Shown: one piece after another, positions 7,900 through 14,251 of the stretch
How the letters are laid out: the number at the start of each line of letters is the position of its first letter
Position numbering within the stretch: position 1 is the first letter of the stretch
NCBI GenBank assembly: GCA_018500065.2
Contig: JAHBAO020000332.1
Location: 1-14,991 of the forward strand
Length of the DNA: 14,991 nucleotides
Source: Octadecabacter sp.
Lineage (GTDB): Bacteria > Pseudomonadota > Alphaproteobacteria > Rhodobacterales > Rhodobacteraceae
Direction: 5' to 3'
Position numbers and translations under genes: made by a program
The notes under the pieces: model-generated
Databases searched by the model: none
Seen by the model: the letters and a program-made list of their open reading frames with translations, nothing else
What the model was told of the DNA's origin: nothing

Positions 7900-8612
7900 A
7901 TCGGGCTCGTGCGTTCGATACGGTCTTGCACCATCGCTGCGACGCGGGCGACTTGCGACCGAACAGCCTTGCCCGAGGTTTGCAATTGCGCCAATGTGTC
8001 CATCTCACGCTCAAGCAGGGTGTCGTCGGCGCTGCGCGCGACGCCCCCCAAAAATTGAGTCAGGTACTTTAAGGCGCGTTGGTCGGTTGCGTCTTCGAGG
8101 GCGATCGCTGCCGCTTCAAGGTCGTCGCGCAGGGCGACTTCATCAGGGATGATGACCTCATCATTGATTACGCGCAGGCCTTTGGGCTGGCGATCTACGG
8201 GGAGATGTTCAAGCACTTTGGCTTGGAAATAGCCGATGCTAGAGACGGGTTTCGCCATGAAGCCGTCTGCACCCGCCTTGATCGCGAGGGCTTCGCCGTC
8301 GGGGTCACCGGATGTACCGAGAACAACTTCGATACGGTTCGAACCTTGGGTGAGATCACGGATAAGGTCGACACCGGATCCATCGGGCAGGCCAATGTCG
8401 ATAATCACCACGGAAGGGCGATAGACGGCAAGGTGGCGCTGCGCGTGAAACAGGCTATCGGCGCGTCTGATCCGCGCGCCAGAACGCAGACAGAGAAGGC
8501 GCATGGCCTCGGATGCGAAACGGCTGTCTTCGACAACAAGGACTGTCAGCCCCAACAATGGCCGCGCCGCAGTGGGCGGGCGCGTTTGCATAAAGTCATC
8601 CAAGCTGTCCAT
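7896..8612 (-). CDS. response regulator with receiver domain and uncharacterised helical C-terminus
   Basis: This 238-residue protein carries a CheY-like receiver domain at about residues 20-135: acidic pair Glu28-Asp29 (VLVVEDS), phospho-acceptor Asp72 (VVIIDIGLPDGSG), switch Thr100 (LGTSGD) and Lys121 (FMAKPV). All the residues needed for phosphorylation are present. The remaining hundred or so residues look helical and charged, and match no DNA-binding, GGDEF, EAL, HPt or phosphatase domain that I recognise. There is no histidine kinase next to it, so it is an orphan. The ATG at 8612 follows GAGGGA (8624-8619) at 6 bases. I recall similar proteins in roseobacters but no known role. The receiver call is secure; the output function is unknown. 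Confidence 0.88.
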   Translation of the reverse strand: MDSLDDFMQTRPPTAARPLLGLTVLVVEDSRFASEAMRLLCLRSGARIRRADSLFHAQRHLAVYRPSVVIIDIGLPDGSGVDLIRDLTQGSNRIEVVLGTSGDPDGEALAIKAGADGFMAKPVSSIGYFQAKVLEHLPVDRQPKGLRVINDEVIIPDEVALRDDLEAAAIALEDATDQRALKYLTQFLGGVARSADDTLLEREMDTLAQLQTSGKAVRSQVARVAAMVQDRIERTSPI

Positions 8613-8627
8613 AATCGGTCCCTCGTT

Positions 8628-8655
8628 ACATGTCTCGACTCATTAAACGACATGT
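8628..8655. repeat. 28-bp inverted repeat in the divergent response-regulator/mce region
   Basis: ACATGTC (8628-8634) and GACATGT (8649-8655) are perfect 7-bp inverted arms around 14 bases. The repeat begins 16 bases upstream of the response-regulator ATG and ends 114 bases upstream of mce. Its symmetry and location suit a dimeric regulator site on the response-regulator promoter, but no factor can be named. Confidence 0.4.
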
Positions 8656-8769
8656 TGGTGAATCTAAGGTTAATGGCGTAGCCGATTTGCCCCGCGACAT
8701 GCTGTACGTTGCACGCATCCGCGCCATGACCGATAAGACCGCTAAATCTAAGCGAAAGGGTTCCAAAAA

Positions 8770-9168
8770 ATGATCGGACGTTTGAACCATGTGGCCATTG
8801 CGGTGCCAGATCTTGAGGCCGCGTGTGCGCAATATCGTGGCGCGCTTGGCGCCAATGTCGGTGCGCCGCAAGACGAGCCTGACCACGGTGTGACGGTTGT
8901 GTTTATCGAGCTGCCCAATACCAAGATCGAATTCTTATATCCGCTGGGCGAGAACAGCCCGATCAACGGTTTTCTGGAAAAGAACCCTGCGGGCGGCATT
9001 CACCACATTTGTTATGAGGTCGATGACATTGAAGCCGCGCGTGACAAACTGGTCGGCGAAGGCGCGCGGGTGTTGGGCGATATCAAGATCGGCGCGCATA
9101 ATAAGCCGGTGTTGTTCTTGCACCCGAAAGATTTCAACGGCTGTTTGATTGAGTTGGAGCAAGTCTAA
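8770..9168 (+). CDS. mce: methylmalonyl-CoA epimerase
   Basis: This 132-residue vicinal-oxygen-chelate protein interconverts (2R)- and (2S)-methylmalonyl-CoA, linking propionyl-CoA carboxylase to methylmalonyl-CoA mutase in propionate, odd-chain fatty acid and branched amino acid breakdown. Two paired VOC modules are visible: LNHVAIAVPDLE at the start and GGIHHICYEVDD from residue 75. Likely metal ligands are His7, Glu54 or a neighbour in KIEFLYPLG, His78/His79 and Glu128 in LIELEQ. The length is normal for the family. GAAAGGG (8754-8760) is the ribosome site. The stop overlaps the next start as TAATG, so the downstream DUF1467 gene is co-translated. Carboxylase and mutase genes are not in the window. 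Confidence 0.93.
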   Translation: MIGRLNHVAIAVPDLEAACAQYRGALGANVGAPQDEPDHGVTVVFIELPNTKIEFLYPLGENSPINGFLEKNPAGGIHHICYEVDDIEAARDKLVGEGARVLGDIKIGAHNKPVLFLHPKDFNGCLIELEQV

Positions 9169-9455
9169 TGGGCATTACATCAGCAATCGTTCTGTTCGCC
9201 GTCGTTTGGTTCATGACGTTTTTCGTTGTGCTGCCATTGCGGATGCAAACCCAAAGCGAGGCAGGGGATGTTGTTCCCGGTACGCCCAAATCTGCGCCTG
9301 CGGATGCGCAGATCGGGCGTAAGGCACGTATCACCACCTATTTCGCGATCCCGATCTGGGTTGTGCTGGTTGTCATCATTCTGTCGGGCTGGATTTCGGT
9401 CCGCGATCTGGACTGGTTTGAACGCATGGGCCCATCGAGCAGCGCTAGCGCGTAA
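9168..9455 (+). CDS. DUF1467 family two-helix membrane protein
   Basis: This 95-residue inner-membrane protein has two hydrophobic helices, at about residues 4-24 and 56-77, separated by a polar loop. The pattern WFMTFFVVLPLRMQTQSEAG is what I know of DUF1467 (family PF07330), a short alphaproteobacterial family of unknown function. Its ATG shares a base with the mce stop (TAATG), so it should be translated by re-initiation, and this gene order is common in Rhodobacterales. Its last 11 bases overlap the end of the opposite-strand EI24 gene. No catalytic residues are visible. Whether it has any role in methylmalonyl-CoA metabolism is unknown. Confidence 0.87.
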   Translation: MGITSAIVLFAVVWFMTFFVVLPLRMQTQSEAGDVVPGTPKSAPADAQIGRKARITTYFAIPIWVVLVVIILSGWISVRDLDWFERMGPSSSASA

Positions 9456-10146
9456 CGTCGCGCGCCGCGATGCGGTGGTAGAGATGTGTGAAGGTTGCCG
9501 CCCCCAGTATGGGGATGAACAGGTTGGCGATTGGAACCACTAACGGAAGCGCCATGAGGACTCCCGCCATCCAGATTTCTGCGCGATGTGCGCGGGCCAT
9601 TTGCTTGGCGCGCACGCGCCCTTCACGGCGCAGGGCGGCAACGGTGAAGTATTCGCGCCCCAGCAAGTAACCGTTCAGTAAAAAGAAAGTCGGCACCGCA
9701 AAAAACGGCAAAAACCCGTAAGCGATGATTGCCACGAGGTTCGCGCCGATCAAAACCCCAAAGAATGTGATCGTGTCGATGAGGGCTTCGGAAAAGGGGA
9801 CTTTGGGGGCTGGCATCAGGTCGGGGTAGTGTTTCGCTTCAACCGCGTCTGCCACGTCTTCGAGGAAGAAGGACGTGATCGCAGAGGCTGTGGGGATCAT
9901 CAGGAAGATCGACGCGAGGATGATAACGCCCAGCCCGCCCCACCCGAGCAGTGTGCCGATCCAAGTGACTTCGCCAACAAACGGCAGGATGAGGGGGCCA
10001 TTGTCTAAAGTGTCGACCAAGGCGAGCCACCCTGCATAGACCGCAACCAGAAACGCGATTGTCAGGCCAAGCCCAAGGAACAGGACGCGGCGAAAGGCGC
10101 GGTCATCCATCTGGGCGAGGGCTTTGAGGAAGTCGGTGAAGATCAT
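9445..10146 (-). CDS. EI24 domain membrane protein (CysZ-like)
   Basis: This 233-residue polytopic membrane protein fits the EI24/CysZ family (PF07264), which includes the E. coli sulfate permease CysZ. Long hydrophobic segments lie near residues 22-46, 64-95, 126-160 and 192-218, and the family hallmark FLLNGYLLGREYF falls near residue 155. I chose the ATG at 10146 because it overlaps the nitroreductase stop as ATGA, a standard coupling arrangement; an ATG 12 bases earlier (10158) would add only MGFA. The gene ends 11 bases inside the convergent DUF1467 gene. Sulfate transport is possible but there is no cysteine-synthesis gene nearby, so the substrate is inference. Confidence 0.85.
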   Translation of the reverse strand: MIFTDFLKALAQMDDRAFRRVLFLGLGLTIAFLVAVYAGWLALVDTLDNGPLILPFVGEVTWIGTLLGWGGLGVIILASIFLMIPTASAITSFFLEDVADAVEAKHYPDLMPAPKVPFSEALIDTITFFGVLIGANLVAIIAYGFLPFFAVPTFFLLNGYLLGREYFTVAALRREGRVRAKQMARAHRAEIWMAGVLMALPLVVPIANLFIPILGAATFTHLYHRIAARDVTR

Positions 10147-10721
10147 TGCGAAACCCAAGTGACTTTTTGCGCAAGATCAGGGCGTGGGCGTTCTGGCGGG
10201 GCGCTGGTTTCGGTGCCCAGATGAATGAGGCCTGCAACGCGTTCATGATCCGCGAGGCCGAGGCCATCTTTGCAAAATGTTCGATCGTGGGACGCCCAGC
10301 CGGACAGCCAGTTCGCGCCCCAACCCGCGGCAAGAGCAGCGTTGAGGAGAGACAAGCACACCGCGCCGGACGAATATGTTTGCTCAATTTGCGGCACTTT
10401 TTCGGATGCGGCAGGGCTGTCGACGACCACGACTGCAAGGTCAGCATCGCGGTATTGCGCGATGGCCTTGTCGAGCTTGTCTTCAGGAATGTCGAGCGCG
10501 TCTGCGCGTGCTGGGATCATTGCGGCAAGGCGCGTAAGGGCAGGTTTTTCAAGCACAATGAAGCGCCACGGTTCTAGCTTGCCGTGGTCAGGGGTGCGGG
10601 CCGCAGCGGTCAAAAGAACCTCAAGCGTGGCACGGTCCGGCACAGGCGCGCGCAGGGTTTTGGCGGGGCGCGAGCGACGGGTCAGCAGAAAGTCGAGGGC
10701 GGCTTGGTTGCGTGTCGGCAT
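10143..10721 (-). CDS. nitroreductase family protein (YdjA-like)
   Basis: This 192-residue protein is an FMN-dependent nitroreductase-fold oxidoreductase of the compact YdjA type. Visible signatures are the N-terminal FLLTRRSRPAKTL, which typically contacts the FMN phosphate, ARTPDHGKLEPWRFIVLE (FMN and substrate region), the central VPQIEQTYSSGAVCLSLLNA, and the C-terminal VAGLIHLGT. An open frame continues upstream to 10838, but I place the start at 10721 because GGAGT (10731-10727) lies 5 bases before that ATG and the extra 39 residues are not nitroreductase-like. It is divergent from the RidA-family gene, and its stop overlaps the EI24 start (ATGA), so the two form an operon. The natural substrate is unknown. 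Confidence 0.88.
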   Translation of the reverse strand: MPTRNQAALDFLLTRRSRPAKTLRAPVPDRATLEVLLTAAARTPDHGKLEPWRFIVLEKPALTRLAAMIPARADALDIPEDKLDKAIAQYRDADLAVVVVDSPAASEKVPQIEQTYSSGAVCLSLLNAALAAGWGANWLSGWASHDRTFCKDGLGLADHERVAGLIHLGTETSAPPERPRPDLAQKVTWVSQ

Positions 10722-10804
10722 AGGTGACTCCGGTATTTTGGCAAACAGATAGTCGTTTGGTGTTGGCTCTGCTAGGTCAGAGAGAAATATCAAAGGGGAA
10801 AACC

Positions 10805-11146
10805 ATGATTGAACGGATTGAAACCGGTGAACGCTCAAGCAAGATCGTGAAGCATAACGGTGTTGTCTACCTGACGGGGCAAGTGGCCGAAGGCGCGACC
10901 ATCCAAGAACAGGTGCAGACCTGCCTTGATAAGATTGATGCGCTGCTGATCCAGGCGGGGTCGTCGCGTGAACAGATGCTGCGGGTTACGGTTTGGTTGG
11001 CGGATATGGCCGACTTTGCTGGCCTAAATGAAGTTTGGAATGCTTGGGTGCCAACGGGCCATGCGCCTGCGCGCGCTTGCGTGAACGCGAAACTGGCGCG
11101 GGAGGTTCTGAAGGTCGAATTCATGGTGGATGCGGCTTACGAATAG
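10805..11146 (+). CDS. RidA family protein (YoaB-like)
   Basis: This 113-residue protein belongs to the YjgF/YER057c/UK114 (RidA) family of trimeric deaminases and ligand-binding proteins that hydrolyse reactive enamines/imines. The conserved GHAPARACVNAKL segment carries Arg90, equivalent to the catalytic Arg105 of E. coli RidA, plus Cys92 and Glu105. The sequence resembles the YoaB branch more than classical RidA, so 2-aminoacrylate deaminase activity is likely but not certain. The frame is open from 10724, but the ATG at 10805 has AAGGGGA (10793-10799) at 5 bases and begins where the family homology begins. The NYN nuclease gene follows after 27 bases on the same strand, so they probably share a transcript. 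Confidence 0.9.
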   Translation: MIERIETGERSSKIVKHNGVVYLTGQVAEGATIQEQVQTCLDKIDALLIQAGSSREQMLRVTVWLADMADFAGLNEVWNAWVPTGHAPARACVNAKLAREVLKVEFMVDAAYE

Positions 11147-11173
11147 CGGGCAAAATGTTGACTGAGAGTTCGT

Positions 11174-11965
11174 ATGGCCGATTTACCAAAGACGCTTGGT
11201 GACATGTTGGCGGCAAACGCGCCGCAACTTGCCGCAGAAAGGGACAGCTGGACGGCGCATTTTGCCTATCTTCTGGCCAATGTGTGCGTGCTGACCGCTT
11301 TGACGGTGCTGCCGCTTTTGTGGGTTCAAAATCAGGCTTTTGGCGGGTGGCTTGGGCCTGCTTTCTTGGGGTTGATTGCACTTTGGGCGTTTATTGCGTG
11401 GGTTGGTCCGCGTACGCATGTGCAGCGCAAATCTTTGACGGTCGAACATTTCCTACTGGCGGATGATCGACATGGATTCATGGGTAAGCTTGAGGTCGAC
11501 GCCAAGACGGTCCTTTTCGATGGCAGCAATCTGTACCATTTCGGGGTGGATCAGGGCCTTGGGGCGCAGCCTGTGCGCCTGATCGCCAAGCAGTTGCGCG
11601 TTGAGGGATACCGGATCGTTTGTTTTTTCGACGCCAACATCTTTTACACTCTGATCGAGAATGGTGCCTATCCGGTGGATCAGCGACATGAGTTGCGCGG
11701 CTTGCTGGACCTGTTCGGGCTGTCGGCGGATGAAACCTATGTCGTGCCAAGCGGTGTTCAGGCGGACAGATACATCCTCAGCAGTCTCAAACACCTGCCG
11801 AAATCATTTGCTGTAAGCAATGACCAGTTTCGCGATTACGCCAAGGTTTACGGCGACGAGATGAAGGGTAGTCTGTGGCGCAAAGGCGTGCGCGTGCAGG
11901 GCAACGAACTTAAGCTGCAACAGCACAAGTTCAAGACGCCATTGCGCTTGGAACTGGCCGCCTAA
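11174..11965 (+). CDS. membrane-anchored NYN/Zc3h12a-like ribonuclease
   Basis: This 263-residue protein has two transmembrane helices (about 31-51 and 57-77) followed by a PIN-like nuclease domain of the NYN/Zc3h12a type (about 108-235). The acidic metal-site pattern is complete: Asp116 and Asn119 in VLFDGSNLYHFG, Asp153 in CFFDAN, Asp198 in VQADRYIL, and Asp217 with Asp221 in FAVSNDQFRDY. The SNDxxRD segment is the hallmark of this group, shared with animal Regnase-1. Two helices put both ends in the cytoplasm, and the basic HVQRK after helix 2 agrees. The C-terminal tail is basic and could bind RNA. It lies 27 bases after the RidA-family gene with a weak ribosome site (TGAGAG, 11163-11168), and its stop is 2 bases from that of the convergent deacetylase. 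RNase activity is inferred from family; the target is unknown. Confidence 0.82.
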   Translation: MADLPKTLGDMLAANAPQLAAERDSWTAHFAYLLANVCVLTALTVLPLLWVQNQAFGGWLGPAFLGLIALWAFIAWVGPRTHVQRKSLTVEHFLLADDRHGFMGKLEVDAKTVLFDGSNLYHFGVDQGLGAQPVRLIAKQLRVEGYRIVCFFDANIFYTLIENGAYPVDQRHELRGLLDLFGLSADETYVVPSGVQADRYILSSLKHLPKSFAVSNDQFRDYAKVYGDEMKGSLWRKGVRVQGNELKLQQHKFKTPLRLELAA

Positions 11966-11982
11966 GGCTACAGCGCGGCCAG
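11954..11982. terminator. candidate bidirectional terminator hairpin spanning two convergent stop codons
   Basis: CTGGCCGC (11954-11961) and GCGGCCAG (11975-11982) form a perfect 8-bp stem. The 13-base loop contains the stop codons of both the NYN nuclease gene (11963-11965) and the deacetylase gene (11970-11968). The arms therefore encode the last residues of both proteins (Leu-Ala-Ala in each). There is no strong T-tract on either side, so termination is plausible but unproven. Confidence 0.45.
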
Positions 11983-13068
11983 CATTTCATCCAAGACCCC
12001 ATCCACGAACCGATCAAACGCGGGGCTTGGCTGGCGTAGTGGAAAGACCTCGCCGAACGGATCTGGCGCGGTGATAGTGCTGCCCGCCATTTCCGCGAGC
12101 ACATGGTGGCCGCAGAACGGCACGTAGACCTCGGAATAGCCGCCCTCATGGGCCATCATCAGTTTGCCGCCACATATATCCTGCGCGAGCGCTTTCACCT
12201 GTTGCGTCATCACTTGGAACGTCTCCGCGGTGGCCAACATGCGCCCCAACGGGTCAATCGCGGCCGCGTCATAGCCGCAGGCAATGACAATCACATCGGG
12301 CTTGAATGCGCGCATTTGCGGCAACACGATGCGCTCCATCGTGGCGATATACCCGATGTGGCCCGTGCCCGGCGGTAACGGGATATTAAGGTTAACGCCT
12401 ACGCCTGCACCGCGCCCGCGGTCGGCAAAATCGCCTGTGTCCATCGGGTAGTTGCGCTCTTGATGCATGGAAATGGTCAACACGTCGGGGTCTTCGTAGA
12501 AAATCGCCTCGGTTCCGTTGCCGTGGTGCACGTCCCAATCGAGCACGACAATGCGTTCTGCTAACCCTTTGGCGCGTGCGGATTGAATGGCGAGGGCAAG
12601 GTTTGCAAACAGGCAAAACCCGTTGGGATAATCGGGCAAGCAATGGTGCCCCGGTGGGCGCGACAGCGCGTAGGCATTGTCCAATTCACCGCGCAGCACC
12701 GCCTCAAGCGCGGCAATCGACAGGCCTGCCGACAGCGCTGCCATCTCGTAACCACCCGGACCAAACGGTGTGCGCCGTCCCAATTCGCCGCCACCGGCAT
12801 CAGACGCCGCCTTGAACGTGTCGAGGTAAGACGCCGGATGTATGCGCAACAATTCCTCGCGTGTGGCTTCCGGGGCGTGGCGCAGGTCAAGCTCATGCGC
12901 CAAACCGGTCACATCCATCAGGTTCATCAAACGCCGCTTGCTTTCAGGGCTTTCTGGCAGCCCGCCGCTGGCCATTGGCTGCACCAAACCACCGACGGGC
13001 AGCATGCCTGCGTAATTTCCGCCACCGTGCCAAAAACACCGCTCATCCCAGAAAAACCCTGTGCTCAT
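11968..13068 (-). CDS. histone-deacetylase family amidohydrolase (class II type)
   Basis: This 366-residue zinc-dependent deacylase belongs to the arginase/deacetylase superfamily and resembles bacterial histone-deacetylase-like amidohydrolases, which are of similar length. Key residues are present: catalytic His141-His142 in RPPGHHCLPD, zinc ligands Asp179 and His181 in VLDWDVHHGNGT, Asp267 in ACGYDAAAIDP, and the oxyanion Tyr311 in HEGGYSEVY. The substrate may be an acetylated polyamine, acetyl-lysine protein or another amide. An in-frame GTG at 13080 is possible, but I chose the ATG at 13068 because GGAG (13078-13075) is 6 bases before it. It follows a small unknown gene by 55 bases on the same strand and is convergent with the NYN nuclease gene. 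Confidence 0.93.
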   Translation of the reverse strand: MSTGFFWDERCFWHGGGNYAGMLPVGGLVQPMASGGLPESPESKRRLMNLMDVTGLAHELDLRHAPEATREELLRIHPASYLDTFKAASDAGGGELGRRTPFGPGGYEMAALSAGLSIAALEAVLRGELDNAYALSRPPGHHCLPDYPNGFCLFANLALAIQSARAKGLAERIVVLDWDVHHGNGTEAIFYEDPDVLTISMHQERNYPMDTGDFADRGRGAGVGVNLNIPLPPGTGHIGYIATMERIVLPQMRAFKPDVIVIACGYDAAAIDPLGRMLATAETFQVMTQQVKALAQDICGGKLMMAHEGGYSEVYVPFCGHHVLAEMAGSTITAPDPFGEVFPLRQPSPAFDRFVDGVLDEMLAAL

Positions 13069-13123
13069 CTCATGCTCCACTTATCGCTTCTTTTGTTCTT
13101 AAATACCTAAATCTAAACTGCGC

Positions 13124-13360
13124 CTATTCGTCCTTGCGCAAACGATACGCGCCTTCGGGCAAATCAAGTGCATGGGACAGGTCGCGCAGTTGTTCCATCG
13201 ACAGGGTTACCACCACGGGCATGTCCGTGCGCGGGTCGATTTGCGTGACGGTGACGCAATCGGCAAAGGCGGAAATCACGATATCCTCGCGCAGCGGTGC
13301 CGCGCCGTCATCCACCAAGGTGACAACCGTTGCGTCAAATTCGTGTTCGATCGTAAACAT
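13124..13360 (-). CDS. hypothetical protein, 78 residues
   Basis: I do not recognise this gene. The product is a small acidic protein starting MFTIEHEFDATVVTLVDDG, rich in beta-prone valine/threonine stretches (DIVISAFADCVTVTQID, VVVTLSMEQL) and ending with LDLPEGAYRLRKDE. It has no signal peptide or membrane segment. The balanced amino acid composition and the ribosome-site-like GGGGG (13369-13365) 4 bases upstream of the ATG at 13360 support a real gene. Longer starts in frame (ATG at 13402, TTG at 13411) would add a low-complexity leader and lack a good ribosome site. It precedes the deacetylase gene by 55 bases on the same strand and may be co-transcribed with it. Confidence 0.65.
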   Translation of the reverse strand: MFTIEHEFDATVVTLVDDGAAPLREDIVISAFADCVTVTQIDPRTDMPVVVTLSMEQLRDLSHALDLPEGAYRLRKDE

Positions 13361-13507
13361 TTGGCCCCCGTTCTTTATCCCACCTTGGCGGGGCGGGTTC
13401 ATCGGCGTCAAGGGCGCTTCGCCGCTTACATCTTTGCAAAGGGACTGGCGGGCGGGCGGTTCCCTGCTATCTTAGGATCAAAGAGGCGCGAATAAAGGAA
13501 CGCTCAG

Positions 13508-14251
13508 ATGCAGGTATTCAAGGTGTTGGCGGTTGCCGCGTTTGCGTTGGCGGGCTGTGATGTGGTTGAGCAACCCGCGAGCAGCCCAGTGAGCCAGTCC
13601 CCTGTCGCCGCCCCGATCCCTGTCGCCGCTCCGAACACGGCGTTCGAAATTCCACGCTCCGAGCGGGGCATTGCGCGCGCCTTCGTTGAGGTCGTCAATC
13701 AGGTTGAACCGATTGCTGAGCGCGAGTGCCGCAACCGGTCGCGCGGGCTGAACTGTGATTTCTTGATTGTTGTGGATGATCGCCCGAACCAGCCGCCCAA
13801 TGCGTTTCAAACCTTAGATGACGACGGGCGTCCCATTATTGCCTTCACGCTCGCGCTGATTGAAGATGCCCGCAACCGCGATGAAATCGCGTTTGTTATG
13901 GCCCATGAAGCTGCGCATCATATCGAAAACCACCTCGCCCAGCAGCGGCAGAATGCGACATTGGGGGCGGTGGTGTTTGGCCAACTGGCAGGCGTGACGG
14001 GGGGCGGCAATGACGCGATCCGCACAGCACAAGAGCTAGGCGCGGCGGTGGGCGCGCGCACCTATTCCAAAGATTTCGAGCTTGAAGCTGACCGTCTTGG
14101 CACAATCATTGCCGCGCGTGCGGGGTATGATCCGTTGCGCGGTGCCGATTTCTTTTTCCGTGTGCCGGATCCCGGTGATCGTTTCCTTGGCACCCATCCG
14201 CCCAATGCTGAACGGGTGCAGGTTGTGCGCCAAACTGCGGCAGGGCTTTAG
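13508..14251 (+). CDS. M48-type zinc metalloprotease lipoprotein
   Basis: This 247-residue protein is a short M48-family (Ste24/BepA/LoiP-like) periplasmic protease. It begins with a lipoprotein signal ending FALAGC, so Cys17 is the lipidation site, with Asp at +2. A Pro/Ala-rich linker (about 22-45) leads to the catalytic domain. The zinc motif is HEAAH at 133-137, with the third ligand Glu191 in FELEADRLG. It has no TPR repeats, unlike BepA. Two cysteines (74 and 83) could form a disulfide in the periplasm. The ATG at 13508 follows AAAGGA (13494-13499) at 8 bases. The stop overlaps by four bases with the convergent membrane-protein gene. A role in envelope protein quality control is inferred from family. 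Confidence 0.93.
   Translation: MQVFKVLAVAAFALAGCDVVEQPASSPVSQSPVAAPIPVAAPNTAFEIPRSERGIARAFVEVVNQVEPIAERECRNRSRGLNCDFLIVVDDRPNQPPNAFQTLDDDGRPIIAFTLALIEDARNRDEIAFVMAHEAAHHIENHLAQQRQNATLGAVVFGQLAGVTGGGNDAIRTAQELGAAVGARTYSKDFELEADRLGTIIAARAGYDPLRGADFFFRVPDPGDRFLGTHPPNAERVQVVRQTAAGL

Noticed and set aside
8079..8681. A 200-codon plus-strand open frame opposite the response regulator
   Set aside because: It is antisense to the receiver domain with its intact Asp/Thr/Lys residues; the translated product has no family features.
10722..10838. A 39-residue N-terminal extension of the nitroreductase
   Set aside because: The extension has no nitroreductase character and runs into the divergent RidA gene start; the ATG at 10721 has a good ribosome site.
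10805..13360. RidA, NYN nuclease and deacetylase read as one defence island
   Set aside because: The genes are on two strands, RidA and deacetylase are common metabolic families, and there is no mobile-element or integration signature around them.
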